Notes under the pieces: model-generated
What the model was told of the DNA's origin: nothing
The model's input: the letters and a program-made list of their open reading frames with translations, nothing else
Database searches by the model: none
Position numbers and translations under genes: made by a program
NCBI GenBank assembly: GCA_016872645.1
Contig: VGZH01000002.1
Coordinates: 51,769 to 115,768, forward strand
Reading direction: 5' to 3'
From: Planctomycetota bacterium
GTDB taxonomy: Bacteria > Planctomycetota > Planctomycetia > Planctomycetales > Planctomycetaceae
Length of the DNA stretch: 64,000 bases
In this document: positions 19,123 through 28,333 of the stretch, piece by piece
Layout of the letters: every line of letters starts with the position of its first letter
Position numbering within the stretch: the first letter of the stretch is position 1

Positions 19123-19142
19123 TGCGGTGTGTCAGCACCGCA
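19123..19142. repeat. short palindrome, third copy of the GCGGTG...CACCGC element
   Basis: TGCGGTG / CACCGCA with a 6-base loop. The 18-base core is identical to both arms of the inverted repeat at 9744-9824. As there, it sits in the gap between two co-directional minus-strand genes, here PSD1 (upstream) and DUF1501 (downstream). Confidence 0.75.
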
Positions 19143-19150
19143 CTCCTCGA

Positions 19151-21508
19151 TTATCTGAGATAAATAAACTCGTTGAGGTTGAACATCGCGAGCGTGAACT
19201 CACTCAAAGGTTGTTCACGCAGAAACACAGCTGATTGTGCCTGCTCTTTCGCAGTCGGTGCTCGGCCGAATGCCAGCCGGAAAGCGAGATCGATGGTCTT
19301 GTCACGATCGCTGCCGCATTCACGTTCCAGTCGCTTCGCAAACGACTGAGCCAGATCGTTCGCCAAGGTGCCGTTGAGTAACTCCAACGCTTGCGGCGGA
19401 TGAGTGCTCACCTCTCGGCGAGCACAACTGGTCTGCAAGGCGGGAGCGTCCAGGTTCTCGAAGAACGGCAGTCGCAGATTGCGTTTGGCGATCAAGTAGA
19501 CCGAGCGCCGATCGTGCTCGGTCACGTCGGACGTGATCTCCCATTGCGACGGCTTGTAGAGCAGGTTCACCAGTTCGGGATCGACCGGGACGATGACGCT
19601 CGGCCCACCGAATTTCGGATTCAGCCGACCTGAAACGGCCAACATCGCGTCGCGGATTTCTTCGGCCGAGAGGCGGTGGGGAGTCGTCGCCCGGACACCT
19701 ACGCCCGGGCGATCGAGCGTTGGCGTCCGATCTAAATACGCCGCACTCAACACCATCAGCCGGTGCAGCGGCTTGAGCCGCCAGCCGTTGTCGATCAACG
19801 TGGCTGCCAGCCAATCGAGCAATTCGGGATCGCTCGGCTTCGCGCCATTCAGGCCGAAGTCGTTCGGTGTCTTCACGAGTCCGACGCGGAAGTGCTGCTG
19901 CCAGAGACGATTCACGATCACGCGCGCGGTCAGCGGATGATTGGGAGACGTCAGCCATTTGGCCAACTGCGAGCGCGGCTGCGTCTCACCGGATGAGACC
20001 TCGGCAACGTCATCGGCGACCAACACGCTTAGTGGTCGTGGCTGGACCGGCTCTCCTTTGTTTTCCCAGACGCCCCGCTTCAAGACGTGGATTGCCGTTC
20101 TTTTCGCGAAGTCGTTGTGAGTGGCCGGAATCGTCGGCAGCGGCGCGGGGAGTTTGTCTTCCAACTCCTCGATCTGTTGTGCCAGCTGATCTTTCTGTGC
20201 AGCGTCGGTCGCGTCCTTGGCCAACTTCTGCACGCGAGCGATTTCGTCTTTGCCTTTTTTCGTCGCGGCCTCCCACGCCTGCTGTTCGTCGGCCGTCGCG
20301 AGGACAAGGTTGTGCTCCTCGGTCGCGGCGAGGTATGCCTGCAAGCGGTAGTAGTCCTTCTGCGAGATCGGCTCCAATTTGTGATTGTGGCAGCGAGCAC
20401 ACCCGACGGTCAGGCCGAGAATCGCCGAGCCGATGATGTCGGTCCGCTCGGTGAGCACTTCGTTGCGGCTGAGCGCGATGTCGGTATTCCCCGCGTTGCG
20501 CCGCACTGGGCCAAGCCGATGAAAGATCGATGCGGTCAGGCACTCGTGACTCTCCGGCTCGATCTCATCCCCCGCGATCTGCTCGACAAGGAACCGATCA
20601 AATGGCTTGTCCTGGTTGAAGGAATCGATGACGTAATCCCGATACCGCCACGCTCCGGGAATATGCCGGTCGTACTCAAACCCCTCTGTCTCCGCGAACC
20701 GCACCACATCGAGCCACAACTGCGCCGCCTTCTCCCCAAAGTGCCGACTCGCCAGCAACCGATCGACAACCTTCTCGTAAGCGTTCGGCGCTTCGTCGCT
20801 GACGAACGCTTCGACCTCTTCCGGCGTCGGCGGCAGCCCGATCAAATCAAACGTCACACGGCGAATGAGCGCGCGCTTGCCGGGAGCCGTTGAGAGCTGA
20901 GAATCGCGAGACGAAGGTGAAGAAGACGCTGAGAGATAAGAGTTGAGAACTGAAAGCGAAGACTCCTGAGTCGTAGAGCTCTTTGATTTGTCCCCCTCTC
21001 GTCTCTCAGCTCTCAGCTCTCGTCTCCGCAGCGGCTGAAACGCCCAATGCTTCCGAGCCTCCACGAGCTTGGAATCGTCCGCATCGGTCGGCTCGCGATC
21101 GCGCGGATCGGGAGCACCCATCTCAACCCACTTCACGAAGTCGGCAATCGTTTTGTCCGCGAGTTTCGGCTTCTTCGGAGGCATGACCAGATCGCCTTCG
21201 TGCCGAATCGCCCGAATTAACAAACTCTCGCCGCTCTTCCCGGCCACGATCGCCGGTCCGCTGTCACCGCCGCGCAGCACTGCGGCTTTGAAATCCAGCC
21301 GCAAACCTCCCTGCAATTCGTCGGCCTGTCGCGAGTGACAGGAATAACACTGAGCTTTCAACACCGGCTCAATCCTGTCGCGAAAGAATCGTGTGCCGTC
21401 CGTCTCTTGGGCGTTCACCTTGAGACACGAGCACGCTGCCAACAAAACGATGGCCATCCAGCTATGCCAGTTTCGACGAGACGGCAAATTGAAGAAATGT
21501 TTTGGCAT
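19151..21508 (-). CDS. PSD1 / planctomycete cytochrome c protein (DUF1549, DUF1553)
   Basis: A 785-residue secreted protein: signal peptide ending CSCLKVNAQE, a planctomycete cytochrome c domain with the haem-binding CYSCHS near residue 53 and a C-terminal-side Met-rich segment (LVMPPKK). DUF1549 follows (RRVTFDLIGLPPTPEEVEAF, GEKAAQLWLDVVRFAETEG, ARCHNHKLEPI), then DUF1553 (QPRSQLAKWLTSPNHPLTARVIVNRLWQ, end ALFNLNEFIY-like). Family members are thought to oxidise or degrade complex organic matter together with DUF1501 partners. Odd point: between the cytochrome and DUF1549 domains the normal NPIDxFxLAxLE linker is missing and is replaced by Ser/Arg-rich sequence encoded by repeat DNA (20891-21026). 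Confidence 0.93.
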   Translation of the reverse strand: MPKHFFNLPSRRNWHSWMAIVLLAACSCLKVNAQETDGTRFFRDRIEPVLKAQCYSCHSRQADELQGGLRLDFKAAVLRGGDSGPAIVAGKSGESLLIRAIRHEGDLVMPPKKPKLADKTIADFVKWVEMGAPDPRDREPTDADDSKLVEARKHWAFQPLRRRELRAERREGDKSKSSTTQESSLSVLNSYLSASSSPSSRDSQLSTAPGKRALIRRVTFDLIGLPPTPEEVEAFVSDEAPNAYEKVVDRLLASRHFGEKAAQLWLDVVRFAETEGFEYDRHIPGAWRYRDYVIDSFNQDKPFDRFLVEQIAGDEIEPESHECLTASIFHRLGPVRRNAGNTDIALSRNEVLTERTDIIGSAILGLTVGCARCHNHKLEPISQKDYYRLQAYLAATEEHNLVLATADEQQAWEAATKKGKDEIARVQKLAKDATDAAQKDQLAQQIEELEDKLPAPLPTIPATHNDFAKRTAIHVLKRGVWENKGEPVQPRPLSVLVADDVAEVSSGETQPRSQLAKWLTSPNHPLTARVIVNRLWQQHFRVGLVKTPNDFGLNGAKPSDPELLDWLAATLIDNGWRLKPLHRLMVLSAAYLDRTPTLDRPGVGVRATTPHRLSAEEIRDAMLAVSGRLNPKFGGPSVIVPVDPELVNLLYKPSQWEITSDVTEHDRRSVYLIAKRNLRLPFFENLDAPALQTSCARREVSTHPPQALELLNGTLANDLAQSFAKRLERECGSDRDKTIDLAFRLAFGRAPTAKEQAQSAVFLREQPLSEFTLAMFNLNEFIYLR
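20891..21026. repeat. in-frame CTCTCAGCTCTC-type repeat inside the PSD1 gene
   Basis: On the plus strand one end reads TGAGAGCTGAGAATCGCGAG and continues with GAGATAAGAGTTGAGAACTG; the other end reads CTCTCGTCTCTCAGCTCTCA and then CTCTCGTCTC. The two ends are loosely inverted (GAGAGCTGAG against CTCAGCTCTC). The block encodes a low-complexity Ser/Arg/Glu stretch with no family match, in place of a conserved linker. Confidence 0.7.
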
Positions 21509-21526
21509 GGGAACGGTTGAGGCGGG

Positions 21527-22459
21527 TTAAGTAACACCGACGAGTTCTCGGATCGGTTCGCCGGTTTCGACGAGATGCACGGGGCGGCCGGACCGGTCGG
21601 GAAAGGTGGTGTGTTGGCCGTCGATGCCCAGGTGATGATAGCTCGTGGCCGCGACATCTTCGGGGAAGAGCGGGCGTTCTGCGACGTTGGCTCGGTGATA
21701 ATCGGACGAGCCGACCACGATGCCGCGCGGCAGACGGCCAAATTCGCCCATCGCGACGACGACCGTCTTTTTGTAGAGGCCGCGGTCGATCAAGTCACGC
21801 ACGAGCGCGGCCAGCGCGCGATCGAACGGAGGCACCCGCAGCTTGGCTCCTTCGGCAGTTGCATAGCGGTTTGCGGTTCCGTGATGGTTCCACGGTTGCG
21901 TGTTGACCGTGCCGAAAGCCACGCCGCGCTTGACCAGTCGCCGAGCCAGGAGCGCGCTCTGACCAAATTCGTGACGGCTGTAGGTATCGCGAATCGTGGC
22001 CGGTTCGGCGTTGATGTCGAACGCGGATTGATAATTTGCGTCGAGGTCCTGCATCGGCAGGTCAAGTTCGCGGCGCTGTGCATCGAACGTCGAGAGCAGC
22101 GAACGGCGGTCACGCAGTCGGTCGAATGTCAGATTGCTGGCGAGCGACAGACCGCGGATTCGGTAGTCGGCCGCGTTCGGGTTCGAGTTCACAACGAACG
22201 GTCCGCGAAACTGCGAGACCGCTTCAGGCTTTGGATCCCGCGTCTCATGATGTCCCGGTCCGCCGCTCATCCACATCAGGATGACGCTCGAGCCAGCACG
22301 CGTCGGGTCGAAACGAATGCCGGAGCGGGAAGCGGCCTCGCTGCGACCGGCCAAGAACTGCGGCAACTTCAGCCCGCCGAATCCGAGGACTCCGGCTTGC
22401 ACAAAGTTGCGACGAGAAAAACCTTCGCTGTCGGACGCTGAATTTCGAGTGAGTCGCAT
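21527..22459 (-). CDS. DUF1501 protein with two internal in-frame deletions, probably non-functional
   Basis: A protein of 310 residues against about 430-480 in the family. Tat signal: SRRNFVQAGVLGFGGLKLP. The core begins normally (SSVILMWMSGGPGHHETRDPKPEAVSQFRG) but jumps from RGPF straight to VVNSNPN, skipping about 100-120 residues that normally include the HLPRLA and HSDG-like segments. A second gap falls after MGEFGRLPR, where GRDHW...GGGIKGG is missing and the text resumes at GIVVGSSDYHRANVAERP. The ends stay in frame and the C-terminus (GRPVHLVETGEPIRELV) is typical. It lies 18 bases upstream of the PSD1 gene. Start ATG 22459; an upstream TTG is less likely. Confidence 0.75.
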   Translation of the reverse strand: MRLTRNSASDSEGFSRRNFVQAGVLGFGGLKLPQFLAGRSEAASRSGIRFDPTRAGSSVILMWMSGGPGHHETRDPKPEAVSQFRGPFVVNSNPNAADYRIRGLSLASNLTFDRLRDRRSLLSTFDAQRRELDLPMQDLDANYQSAFDINAEPATIRDTYSRHEFGQSALLARRLVKRGVAFGTVNTQPWNHHGTANRYATAEGAKLRVPPFDRALAALVRDLIDRGLYKKTVVVAMGEFGRLPRGIVVGSSDYHRANVAERPLFPEDVAATSYHHLGIDGQHTTFPDRSGRPVHLVETGEPIRELVGVT

Positions 22460-22576
22460 CACGGTGACCAATGTTGTGAGTCGATTGTGCCTGACTCTGT
22501 GTTCTCTGTAGTGAAATTCTTTATCGCAGAGATAAAGAGTACACGCAGACTATCCAAGAGTATCGAGCGCTGTTGG

Positions 22577-23359
22577 TCACTTCTTGATTTGTTGCCGCAG
22601 TTCATTCAATTCGGCTCGCAGGCGTTGCAGTTCTTCGCGCAATTCCTCGACCGGGGCGCGGCCGGGAGCGGATTTAGGTTTTAATTTCGGCTGTGGCTTC
22701 TTCATCGGAGGTTCGCTTTGCTTGGACTTCAGGAGTGCCGGCTTCTCGTTCTCCGTTGATGACCGCTCCTTCGCGAATTGTTCGTGAGCCTGATGAAGTT
22801 CACGCTCGATGTGCTCCGCCTTATCAGCCAGTTGTGCGGCGAGGTCGGGCAGCTCGGCCGCGTGCAGGTTTTCGATGGCGATGTGCAAGTGCTTGAGGCG
22901 ACGAGCGGCCGCCTGCAACTTCTCAGGCATTTCCGGCGAGTGCTTGCCAATCGGCTTTTGTCCGGCCTTTGGCTCGTGATGCTCACGGTGTTCAGCCAAC
23001 TCGCGCTCGATGTTGGCTCGATGCTTGCGCAGCTCGGCGAGAGCTTGCTTGTCTTTGGTCTTCTCTGCGTGTTCTTCCTTTTCGGCGATCGCTTTGAGTT
23101 GTCGATGCAGTTCATCGATCTCGCGGTCCGAGGAAGCTGACGACTTCACTTCGTGCTTGTCCGCAGCATTCAGCAGCTCTTTGACGTGGCGGAAGAGTTT
23201 CTCAGCCTCTTCCTTGCGGCCTTTTTTGACCAAAACTTCCGCTTCATGCTGGACGGCTTTAGCCTTGGCTCGCAGTTCATCCGCTTCCGATGACCAAGCC
23301 GTCGCGCTGACGCAGACAACCAAAGCCAGCGACGCCAGAGTCCAAACGATATTTCGCAT
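22577..23359 (-). CDS. secreted coiled-coil protein
   Basis: A protein of 260 residues. GGAGGCATTGAA precedes the ATG at 23359, which starts a signal peptide (MRNIVWTLASLALVVCVSATAWSSE). The mature part is almost entirely charged helix: EADELRAKAKAVQHEAEVLV, then repeated Glu/Lys/His-rich segments, a Lys/Pro-rich hinge near residue 220, and a final heptad helix VEELREELQRLRAELNELRQ. It is probably a periplasmic or envelope structural protein. It has no enzyme motif. Located upstream of the shortened DUF1501 gene with a 117-base gap that includes no recognised feature. Confidence 0.75.
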   Translation of the reverse strand: MRNIVWTLASLALVVCVSATAWSSEADELRAKAKAVQHEAEVLVKKGRKEEAEKLFRHVKELLNAADKHEVKSSASSDREIDELHRQLKAIAEKEEHAEKTKDKQALAELRKHRANIERELAEHREHHEPKAGQKPIGKHSPEMPEKLQAAARRLKHLHIAIENLHAAELPDLAAQLADKAEHIERELHQAHEQFAKERSSTENEKPALLKSKQSEPPMKKPQPKLKPKSAPGRAPVEELREELQRLRAELNELRQQIKK

Positions 23360-23494
23360 TTCAATGCCTCCGGAAATGGGAAAGACAGATGACCAAAGTA
23401 TGCTATCCAGCATCGGTCAGCATGGCATCCGAAATCCGGCAGACAGACACGACTGGCTCATTCGATTGTGTTCGGAAAACTGTCGTTAGGCTGC

Positions 23495-24340
23495 TCAGCG
23501 CAGTCCCAGCAGCGGGAGCGAATCGCGGTGAATGAGCCGTTCGATCGCCTCGTGGCTGAGTCGCGGCAACGCGCTGCCGGCCAGCATATCGTTGAGTTTT
23601 CGCAATCCGTCGAGCGTCGCATTGACCGTCGTGAAGGGGTAGTCGGTTCCGAACAAGACCTTGTCCCAGATGCCGTATTCCTGCACGAGCATCAGGCTGT
23701 GATAAAACTGGAACGGGCGGTAATGCAGCGCGCTGATGTCGCAGAAAACATGCGGATGCTTGCGAGCCGTGACGATCGCCTCCCCCTCATACGGGTGGCC
23801 CAGGTGAGCCATGATGATTCGGACTTCGGGGAATCGCGTGGCGACGACGTCCAGATGCCGAGGCAGCGTGCATTCGAGCGGCGCCTGCGCAACGAACGTC
23901 GTCCCCGTGTGCAGTAAGACCGGCAGCCGATGTTGCGTCGCGTACTGCCAGAGCGGATCGAGCCGCGATTCGTCGGGACGAAAGCCGGCATACATCGAGA
24001 GCAGCTTGATGCCACGCAGGCCCAGCTGTTGATGCCCGAATCGCAGCTCGTCTTCCCAACCGGGCTGCGTCGGATCGACCGACAGAAAGCCGATCAACCG
24101 CGCGGGATCGGCGGCGACGTATTTTGCGACGTAACGGTCATCGACCCACAAGCCACTGAGTTTCGCTTTGCCGCCGAAGACGATCGTGATCGTGTCTTCG
24201 GGGGCGGTGGCTCGATAGGCGTCGTATGTCACGGTCAGGTCCATTTCGACTCCCGCCTTCGCTCGCTTGGCCTGCTGCCGGAAGTCGTCACTGAAGTGCG
24301 CGGGGTACTCCCAGGCGTGACTGTGAACATCGATGATCAT
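23495..24340 (-). CDS. amidohydrolase-2 family metal-dependent hydrolase
   Basis: A protein of 281 residues with a TIM-barrel amidohydrolase layout of the ACMSD/decarboxylase type. It opens MIIDVHSHAWEYP with the HxH metal ligands at residues 6 and 8; a His ligand is in VLLHTGTT (near 150) and another in IIMAHLGHPY (near 185), and the catalytic Asp is in VLFGTDYPFT (near 235). AGGGAGG before the ATG at 24340 supports that start rather than a longer one. Possible reactions are hydrolysis or decarboxylation; substrate unknown. The metX stop is 16 bases upstream, so the two genes are probably co-transcribed. Confidence 0.82.
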   Translation of the reverse strand: MIIDVHSHAWEYPAHFSDDFRQQAKRAKAGVEMDLTVTYDAYRATAPEDTITIVFGGKAKLSGLWVDDRYVAKYVAADPARLIGFLSVDPTQPGWEDELRFGHQQLGLRGIKLLSMYAGFRPDESRLDPLWQYATQHRLPVLLHTGTTFVAQAPLECTLPRHLDVVATRFPEVRIIMAHLGHPYEGEAIVTARKHPHVFCDISALHYRPFQFYHSLMLVQEYGIWDKVLFGTDYPFTTVNATLDGLRKLNDMLAGSALPRLSHEAIERLIHRDSLPLLGLR

Positions 24341-24356
24341 GAGGCCTCCCTGCGCC

Positions 24357-25556
24357 CTACTTGCGAATGGATAACAGCGTCTGTTCGAGGAACGGACGGA
24401 CAAGCCGTTCGAGCCATTCGAACTCGATCAAGAACGCGTCGTGGCCATACGAGCTTTCCAGTTCGATGAACGTCACATGCCGACCGGCCTCGATCATGGC
24501 TCGGACCAGTTCTTTGCTTTGGATCGTCGGGAACAGCCAGTCGGACGTGTAGCTGGTGACGAGAAATCGCGCGTTCGTTTGGCTGAGCGCTTGGGCCACG
24601 GAGCCCCGGCCTTCGGCAAGATCGAAGTAGTCCATCGCTCGCGTCAGGTAGAGATAGCTGTTGGCGTCGAAGCGTTCGATGAACCGCTTCCCTTGGTAGT
24701 GCAGGTAGCTTTCGACTTGAAACTCGATCTGCCGCATCATGTCGTACGAGAGTTTGTCGCTGTCTTGCAGTCGACGGCTGAATTTCATCTCGATCGAAGC
24801 ATCGGAAAGGTATGTGATGTGCGCGACCATGCGGGCCAGCGCGAGTCCCACGTTCGGACCTTGGGGCTTGTCGTAGTATTGCCCGCCGTGAAAGTTCGGA
24901 TCGGTGCAGATGGCTCGACGGCCGACGGCGTTGAACGCGATCCCTTGAGCGGTCAGCTTCGCGGCCGACGCCATACAGACGGCCGAAGCGATCCTCTTCG
25001 GAAATCGAACGGCCCATTCCAGCGCCTGCATCCCGCCGAGACTTCCGCCGATGACCGACAGCAATTTCTCGATGCCGAGCGACCGCACGAGTTCGGCATG
25101 AACCTCGACGATGTCGCCGACAGTCATGAACGGAAAGCTGAGCCCGTAGGGCGTGCCGGTCTGCGGATTGAGACTGAGCGGGCCGGTCGTCCCCTGGCAA
25201 CCACCGAGCACATTCGCGCAGATCACGAAGTAGCGATTGGTGTCGAGCCCTTTGCCCGGCCCCACGAATTCATCCCACCAACCGGTCTTGCGATCTTGCG
25301 GTGTGTGCCAGCCGGCAACGTGAGCGTCCCCGGTCAGTGCATGACAAACGAAGATGGCGTTGTCTTTTTTCGGGCTGAGTTCGCCGTAGGTTTCGTACGA
25401 AACCGTGACCGGCCCCAGCTCGCCTCCGCCCGCCAATCGCAGTGAATTCGGTGGCGCAAAGAGCGTGGCGGAGCGTTTCGTCACGAACCCGACCGAGTCT
25501 GGTCCGGGAACGATCGGCTCGCCACCGTCACGCAGTTCTCCGCTGTCTGTCGCCAT
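24357..25556 (-). CDS. metX: homoserine O-acetyltransferase
   Basis: A protein of 399 residues of the alpha/beta hydrolase fold that acylates homoserine in methionine synthesis. The nucleophile Ser lies in VIGGSLGGMQALEW at about residue 172. The remaining triad members are Asp in YTSDWLFP and His in SYGHDAFLIE near the C-terminus. Family segments CHALTGDAHVAG, WWDEFVGPGKGLDT and the oxyanion-side NVLGGCQGTTGP are intact. AGAGGA precedes the ATG at 25556; a longer frame upstream lacks family similarity. Whether it uses acetyl- or succinyl-CoA cannot be settled from sequence. No SAM riboswitch is visible in the leader. Confidence 0.95.
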   Translation of the reverse strand: MATDSGELRDGGEPIVPGPDSVGFVTKRSATLFAPPNSLRLAGGGELGPVTVSYETYGELSPKKDNAIFVCHALTGDAHVAGWHTPQDRKTGWWDEFVGPGKGLDTNRYFVICANVLGGCQGTTGPLSLNPQTGTPYGLSFPFMTVGDIVEVHAELVRSLGIEKLLSVIGGSLGGMQALEWAVRFPKRIASAVCMASAAKLTAQGIAFNAVGRRAICTDPNFHGGQYYDKPQGPNVGLALARMVAHITYLSDASIEMKFSRRLQDSDKLSYDMMRQIEFQVESYLHYQGKRFIERFDANSYLYLTRAMDYFDLAEGRGSVAQALSQTNARFLVTSYTSDWLFPTIQSKELVRAMIEAGRHVTFIELESSYGHDAFLIEFEWLERLVRPFLEQTLLSIRK

Positions 25557-25714
25557 GTAGTCCTCTTGAAGCGGTTTCAAATAGCTCGCCGCGCCAGCGA
25601 GAGTTTGTGTTTGTCGAACGAATCGACCACTCACTTGCGCGTTGTGCTAGTTCCGCAATCGTCTCTCGTGAAGTCGCGGCAGTGTAACGCGAGACTCTGT
25701 CATTCGCCGAGCGA

Positions 25715-26296
25715 TCACTCACCGTCTTTAGGAAGCGAAACATTGATACGGTTCATCGCTTCAGCGATGCCGGAGCGAACCCACAACTCGACGCCATCCG
25801 CGGCACAGACGATCGCGTGTTCGATGTCGGACTGCTCGGACTTCGCGAATCGGGACAGCACGAAATCGGCTGAGTCCATCTGCCCCGGCGGACGGCCGAT
25901 GCCGATACGCAGCCGAGCGTACTCTTGCGTTCCCAACTGGTTCTGAATGTCGCGAAGCCCCTTTTGGCCACCGTCTGATCCAGAGGCTCGCATCCGCAAC
26001 TGTCCGAGCGGCAAATTGAGGTCATCCGAAATCGCCAGCAAATCCTGCGGCGAACCCTGAAAGAACTCCAAACATTGCCGCACGCTCCGTCCGCTGAGAT
26101 TCATGAACGTCAGTGGCTTGAGCAACCAAAGCTTCTCGCCGCCGAGTTCCAATTCAAACGTCTCCGCCTCGAACTTGACTCGCGGCTTCGGCAGCGCGAA
26201 CCGGCGAACGAGTTCGTCGATCACCTCATACCCGACGTTGTGCCGAGTTCGCGAGTAGCGATCTCCGGGATTCCCCAAACCGACGATGATCTTCAT
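25715..26296 (-). CDS. pth: peptidyl-tRNA hydrolase
   Basis: A 193-residue protein, the normal length, that releases tRNA from prematurely dropped peptidyl-tRNA in the cytoplasm. Conserved residues are present: Asn in VGLGNPGDRY (residue 8), the catalytic His in RTRHNVGYEVID (about 20), Asn in PLTFMNLSG (about 67) and Asp in SDDLNLPLGQLR (about 93), with the GSDGGQKGLRDI loop. ATG 26296 gives MKIIVGLGNPG. It lies 5 bases downstream of rfbA and is thus in an operon with it. Confidence 0.96.
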   Translation of the reverse strand: MKIIVGLGNPGDRYSRTRHNVGYEVIDELVRRFALPKPRVKFEAETFELELGGEKLWLLKPLTFMNLSGRSVRQCLEFFQGSPQDLLAISDDLNLPLGQLRMRASGSDGGQKGLRDIQNQLGTQEYARLRIGIGRPPGQMDSADFVLSRFAKSEQSDIEHAIVCAADGVELWVRSGIAEAMNRINVSLPKDGE

Positions 26297-26301
26297 GCAA
26301 T

Positions 26302-27183
26302 TCACTCACCCCGCGCGACGAGGTCCAGCAAATACCGGCCGTAGCTGTTGTTCCTCATCGGCTCGGCCAGCTTGCGGACCTGAGCGCTGTCGATCCACTT
26401 CATGCGCCAGGCGATTTCTTCGGGACTGGCGATCTTCAAGCCTTGTCTCGTCTCCAGCACGCTGACGAACGTGCTGGCTTCGATCAGCGATTCGTGAGTC
26501 CCCGTGTCGAGCCACGCCGAACCGCGGCCGAATGTCTCGACTTGCAGCTCGCCCCGTTCGAGGTACACACGGTTGAGGTCGGTGATTTCGAGTTCCCCGC
26601 GCGGCGAAGGTTTGAGTTGCTTCGCGTACTCGCAGACGTGTCGATCGTAGAAGTACAAGCCAGTCACGGCGAAGTTGGACTTCGGTTGCTTCGGCTTCTC
26701 TTCGATCGTGATCGCCTTGCCGGTTGAGTCCAATTCGACGACGCCGTAACGCTCCGGATCGCGGACGTGATACGCGAAGACCGTCGCACCGGTATCTCGC
26801 TCGGCCGCTCGCTGCAACTGCTGCGAAAGCTGGTGGCCGTAGAAAATGTTGTCACCCAGAATCAAGCACGCCGGATCGCCGGCCAGAAATTCTTCGCCGA
26901 TCAAAAACGCTTGCGACAAGCCGCCCGGATGCGGTTGCTCGGCATATTCAAATTGCATGCCCCACTGACTGCCATCCTTCAGCAGCTTCCGATACAGCGG
27001 CAAGTCATGCGGCGTGCTGATGACGAGGATGTGCCGCAGCCCCGCGAGCATCTGCGTGGCCAGCGGGTAATAGACCATCGGCTTGTCGAACACGGGCAGC
27101 AACTGCTTGCTGATAACCTGCGTCGCCGGGTAAAGCCGCGTGCCGGAACCTCCGGCGAGAATGATGCCTTTGCGAATTGCCAT
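26302..27183 (-). CDS. rfbA: glucose-1-phosphate thymidylyltransferase
   Basis: A 293-residue nucleotidyltransferase that makes dTDP-glucose from dTTP and glucose-1-phosphate for dTDP-rhamnose and other deoxysugars. The N-terminal signature [16 protein letters not shown] (residues 5-20) and [20 protein letters not shown] are those of RmlA/RfbA. The metal/sugar residues [10 protein letters not shown] and the segment [20 protein letters not shown] are typical. The start at 27183 is preceded by GGAGC. It lies between the epimerase gene upstream and pth. No rmlB, C or D homologue is in the window. Confidence 0.94.
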   Translation of the reverse strand: MAIRKGIILAGGSGTRLYPATQVISKQLLPVFDKPMVYYPLATQMLAGLRHILVISTPHDLPLYRKLLKDGSQWGMQFEYAEQPHPGGLSQAFLIGEEFLAGDPACLILGDNIFYGHQLSQQLQRAAERDTGATVFAYHVRDPERYGVVELDSTGKAITIEEKPKQPKSNFAVTGLYFYDRHVCEYAKQLKPSPRGELEITDLNRVYLERGELQVETFGRGSAWLDTGTHESLIEASTFVSVLETRQGLKIASPEEIAWRMKWIDSAQVRKLAEPMRNNSYGRYLLDLVARGE

Positions 27184-27246
27184 TTCGATTGCTCCAGTTG
27201 GCATGATCCTGCCCCTCTTCCCTTGGGAGAGGAGTGTTGATCGATG

Positions 27247-28263
27247 TCAAACACCATGATAGCTGCGATACCATTCGACGAATCGCGCCACGCCGGTCTC
27301 GATCGGCGTGGCTGGTTTGAAGCCGACATCGCGGATCAAATCATCGAGATCGGCATACGTCGCGGGCACGTCCCCCGGTTGCATCGGAAGGAAGTTCTTC
27401 TCCGCCGTGCGCCCGAGACATTTTTCGAGCGTCTCGATCAGGTACATCAACTCGACCGGTTGATTGTTGCCGATGTTGTAGACCTTGTAAGGAGCCTTGC
27501 TGGTCGCCGGGTCGGGATGATCGCCGCTCCAATGGGGATTGCCTGTCGGAATGTTGTCGGCGACGCGGATGACTCCTTCGACGATGTCGTCTACGAAGGT
27601 GAAGTCGCGGCGCATCTGGCCGTTGTTGAAGACGTCGATTGGCTTGCCGGAGAGGATCGCCTTCGTGAACAGGAACAGCGCCATGTCGGGCCGACCCCAC
27701 GGGCCATACACGGTAAAAAACCGCAGGCCGGTCGTCGGCAGAGCGAACAGGTGACTGTAGTTGTGAGCCATCAATTCATTGGCCTTCTTCGTGGCGGCGT
27801 AGAGGCTGATCGGGTGATCGACGTTGTGATGCACCGAGAACGGATTGTTCGTATTCGCTCCGTAAACGCTGCTCGACGAGGCATACACTAGATGCTGCAC
27901 ACCACTGTGTCGGCACGCCTCCAGAATATTGACGAACCCGACGAGGTTGGCCTCGACGTAAGCGTGCGGGTTTTCCAGCGAGTACCTGACCCCCGCCTGA
28001 GCCGCCAGGTTAATGACCACATCAAACTTCTCATCGCGGCAAAGCTTCATCAGCCGTTCGCGTTCCGTGAGGTCCGCCTCGTGAAACGTGAACCCTGGCT
28101 GCCCGACAAGCTGCTTCAGCCGAGCGTGCTTGTACTCGACCGGATAATACGGAACGAGGTTATCGTACCCGACGACTGTGTCCCCACGAGCCAGCAATTT
28201 CTGGCTGGTGTGAAACCCGATGAACCCAGCTGCGCCGGTGACGAGATATTTTTTGTTCGCCAT
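27247..28263 (-). CDS. NAD-dependent epimerase, UDP-glucuronate 4-epimerase type
   Basis: A 338-residue extended short-chain dehydrogenase. NAD-binding motif [14 protein letters not shown] at residues 8-21; catalytic triad with Ser in YASSSSVYG (about 126) and YAATKKANE (Tyr/Lys about 150-154). The C-terminal [20 protein letters not shown] sequence is characteristic of bacterial UDP-glucuronate 4-epimerases (CapI/WbnF-like), which supply UDP-galacturonate for surface polysaccharide. It is probably cytoplasmic. It is followed by rfbA after 63 bases, containing a CCCTTGGGAGAGG repeat-type sequence, which fits a role in nucleotide-sugar supply. Confidence 0.88.
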   Translation of the reverse strand: MANKKYLVTGAAGFIGFHTSQKLLARGDTVVGYDNLVPYYPVEYKHARLKQLVGQPGFTFHEADLTERERLMKLCRDEKFDVVINLAAQAGVRYSLENPHAYVEANLVGFVNILEACRHSGVQHLVYASSSSVYGANTNNPFSVHHNVDHPISLYAATKKANELMAHNYSHLFALPTTGLRFFTVYGPWGRPDMALFLFTKAILSGKPIDVFNNGQMRRDFTFVDDIVEGVIRVADNIPTGNPHWSGDHPDPATSKAPYKVYNIGNNQPVELMYLIETLEKCLGRTAEKNFLPMQPGDVPATYADLDDLIRDVGFKPATPIETGVARFVEWYRSYHGV

Positions 28264-28333
28264 GAGCGATCCTCCATAGCCCGAATGCTATGCCGTCACT
28301 TGTGATCACTCCAAGACCCATTCGCAAGCAAAG

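Noticed and set aside
25557..25714. Possible SAM or other methionine-related riboswitch before metX
   Set aside because: None of the conserved SAM-I/II blocks are visible in the 158-base leader.
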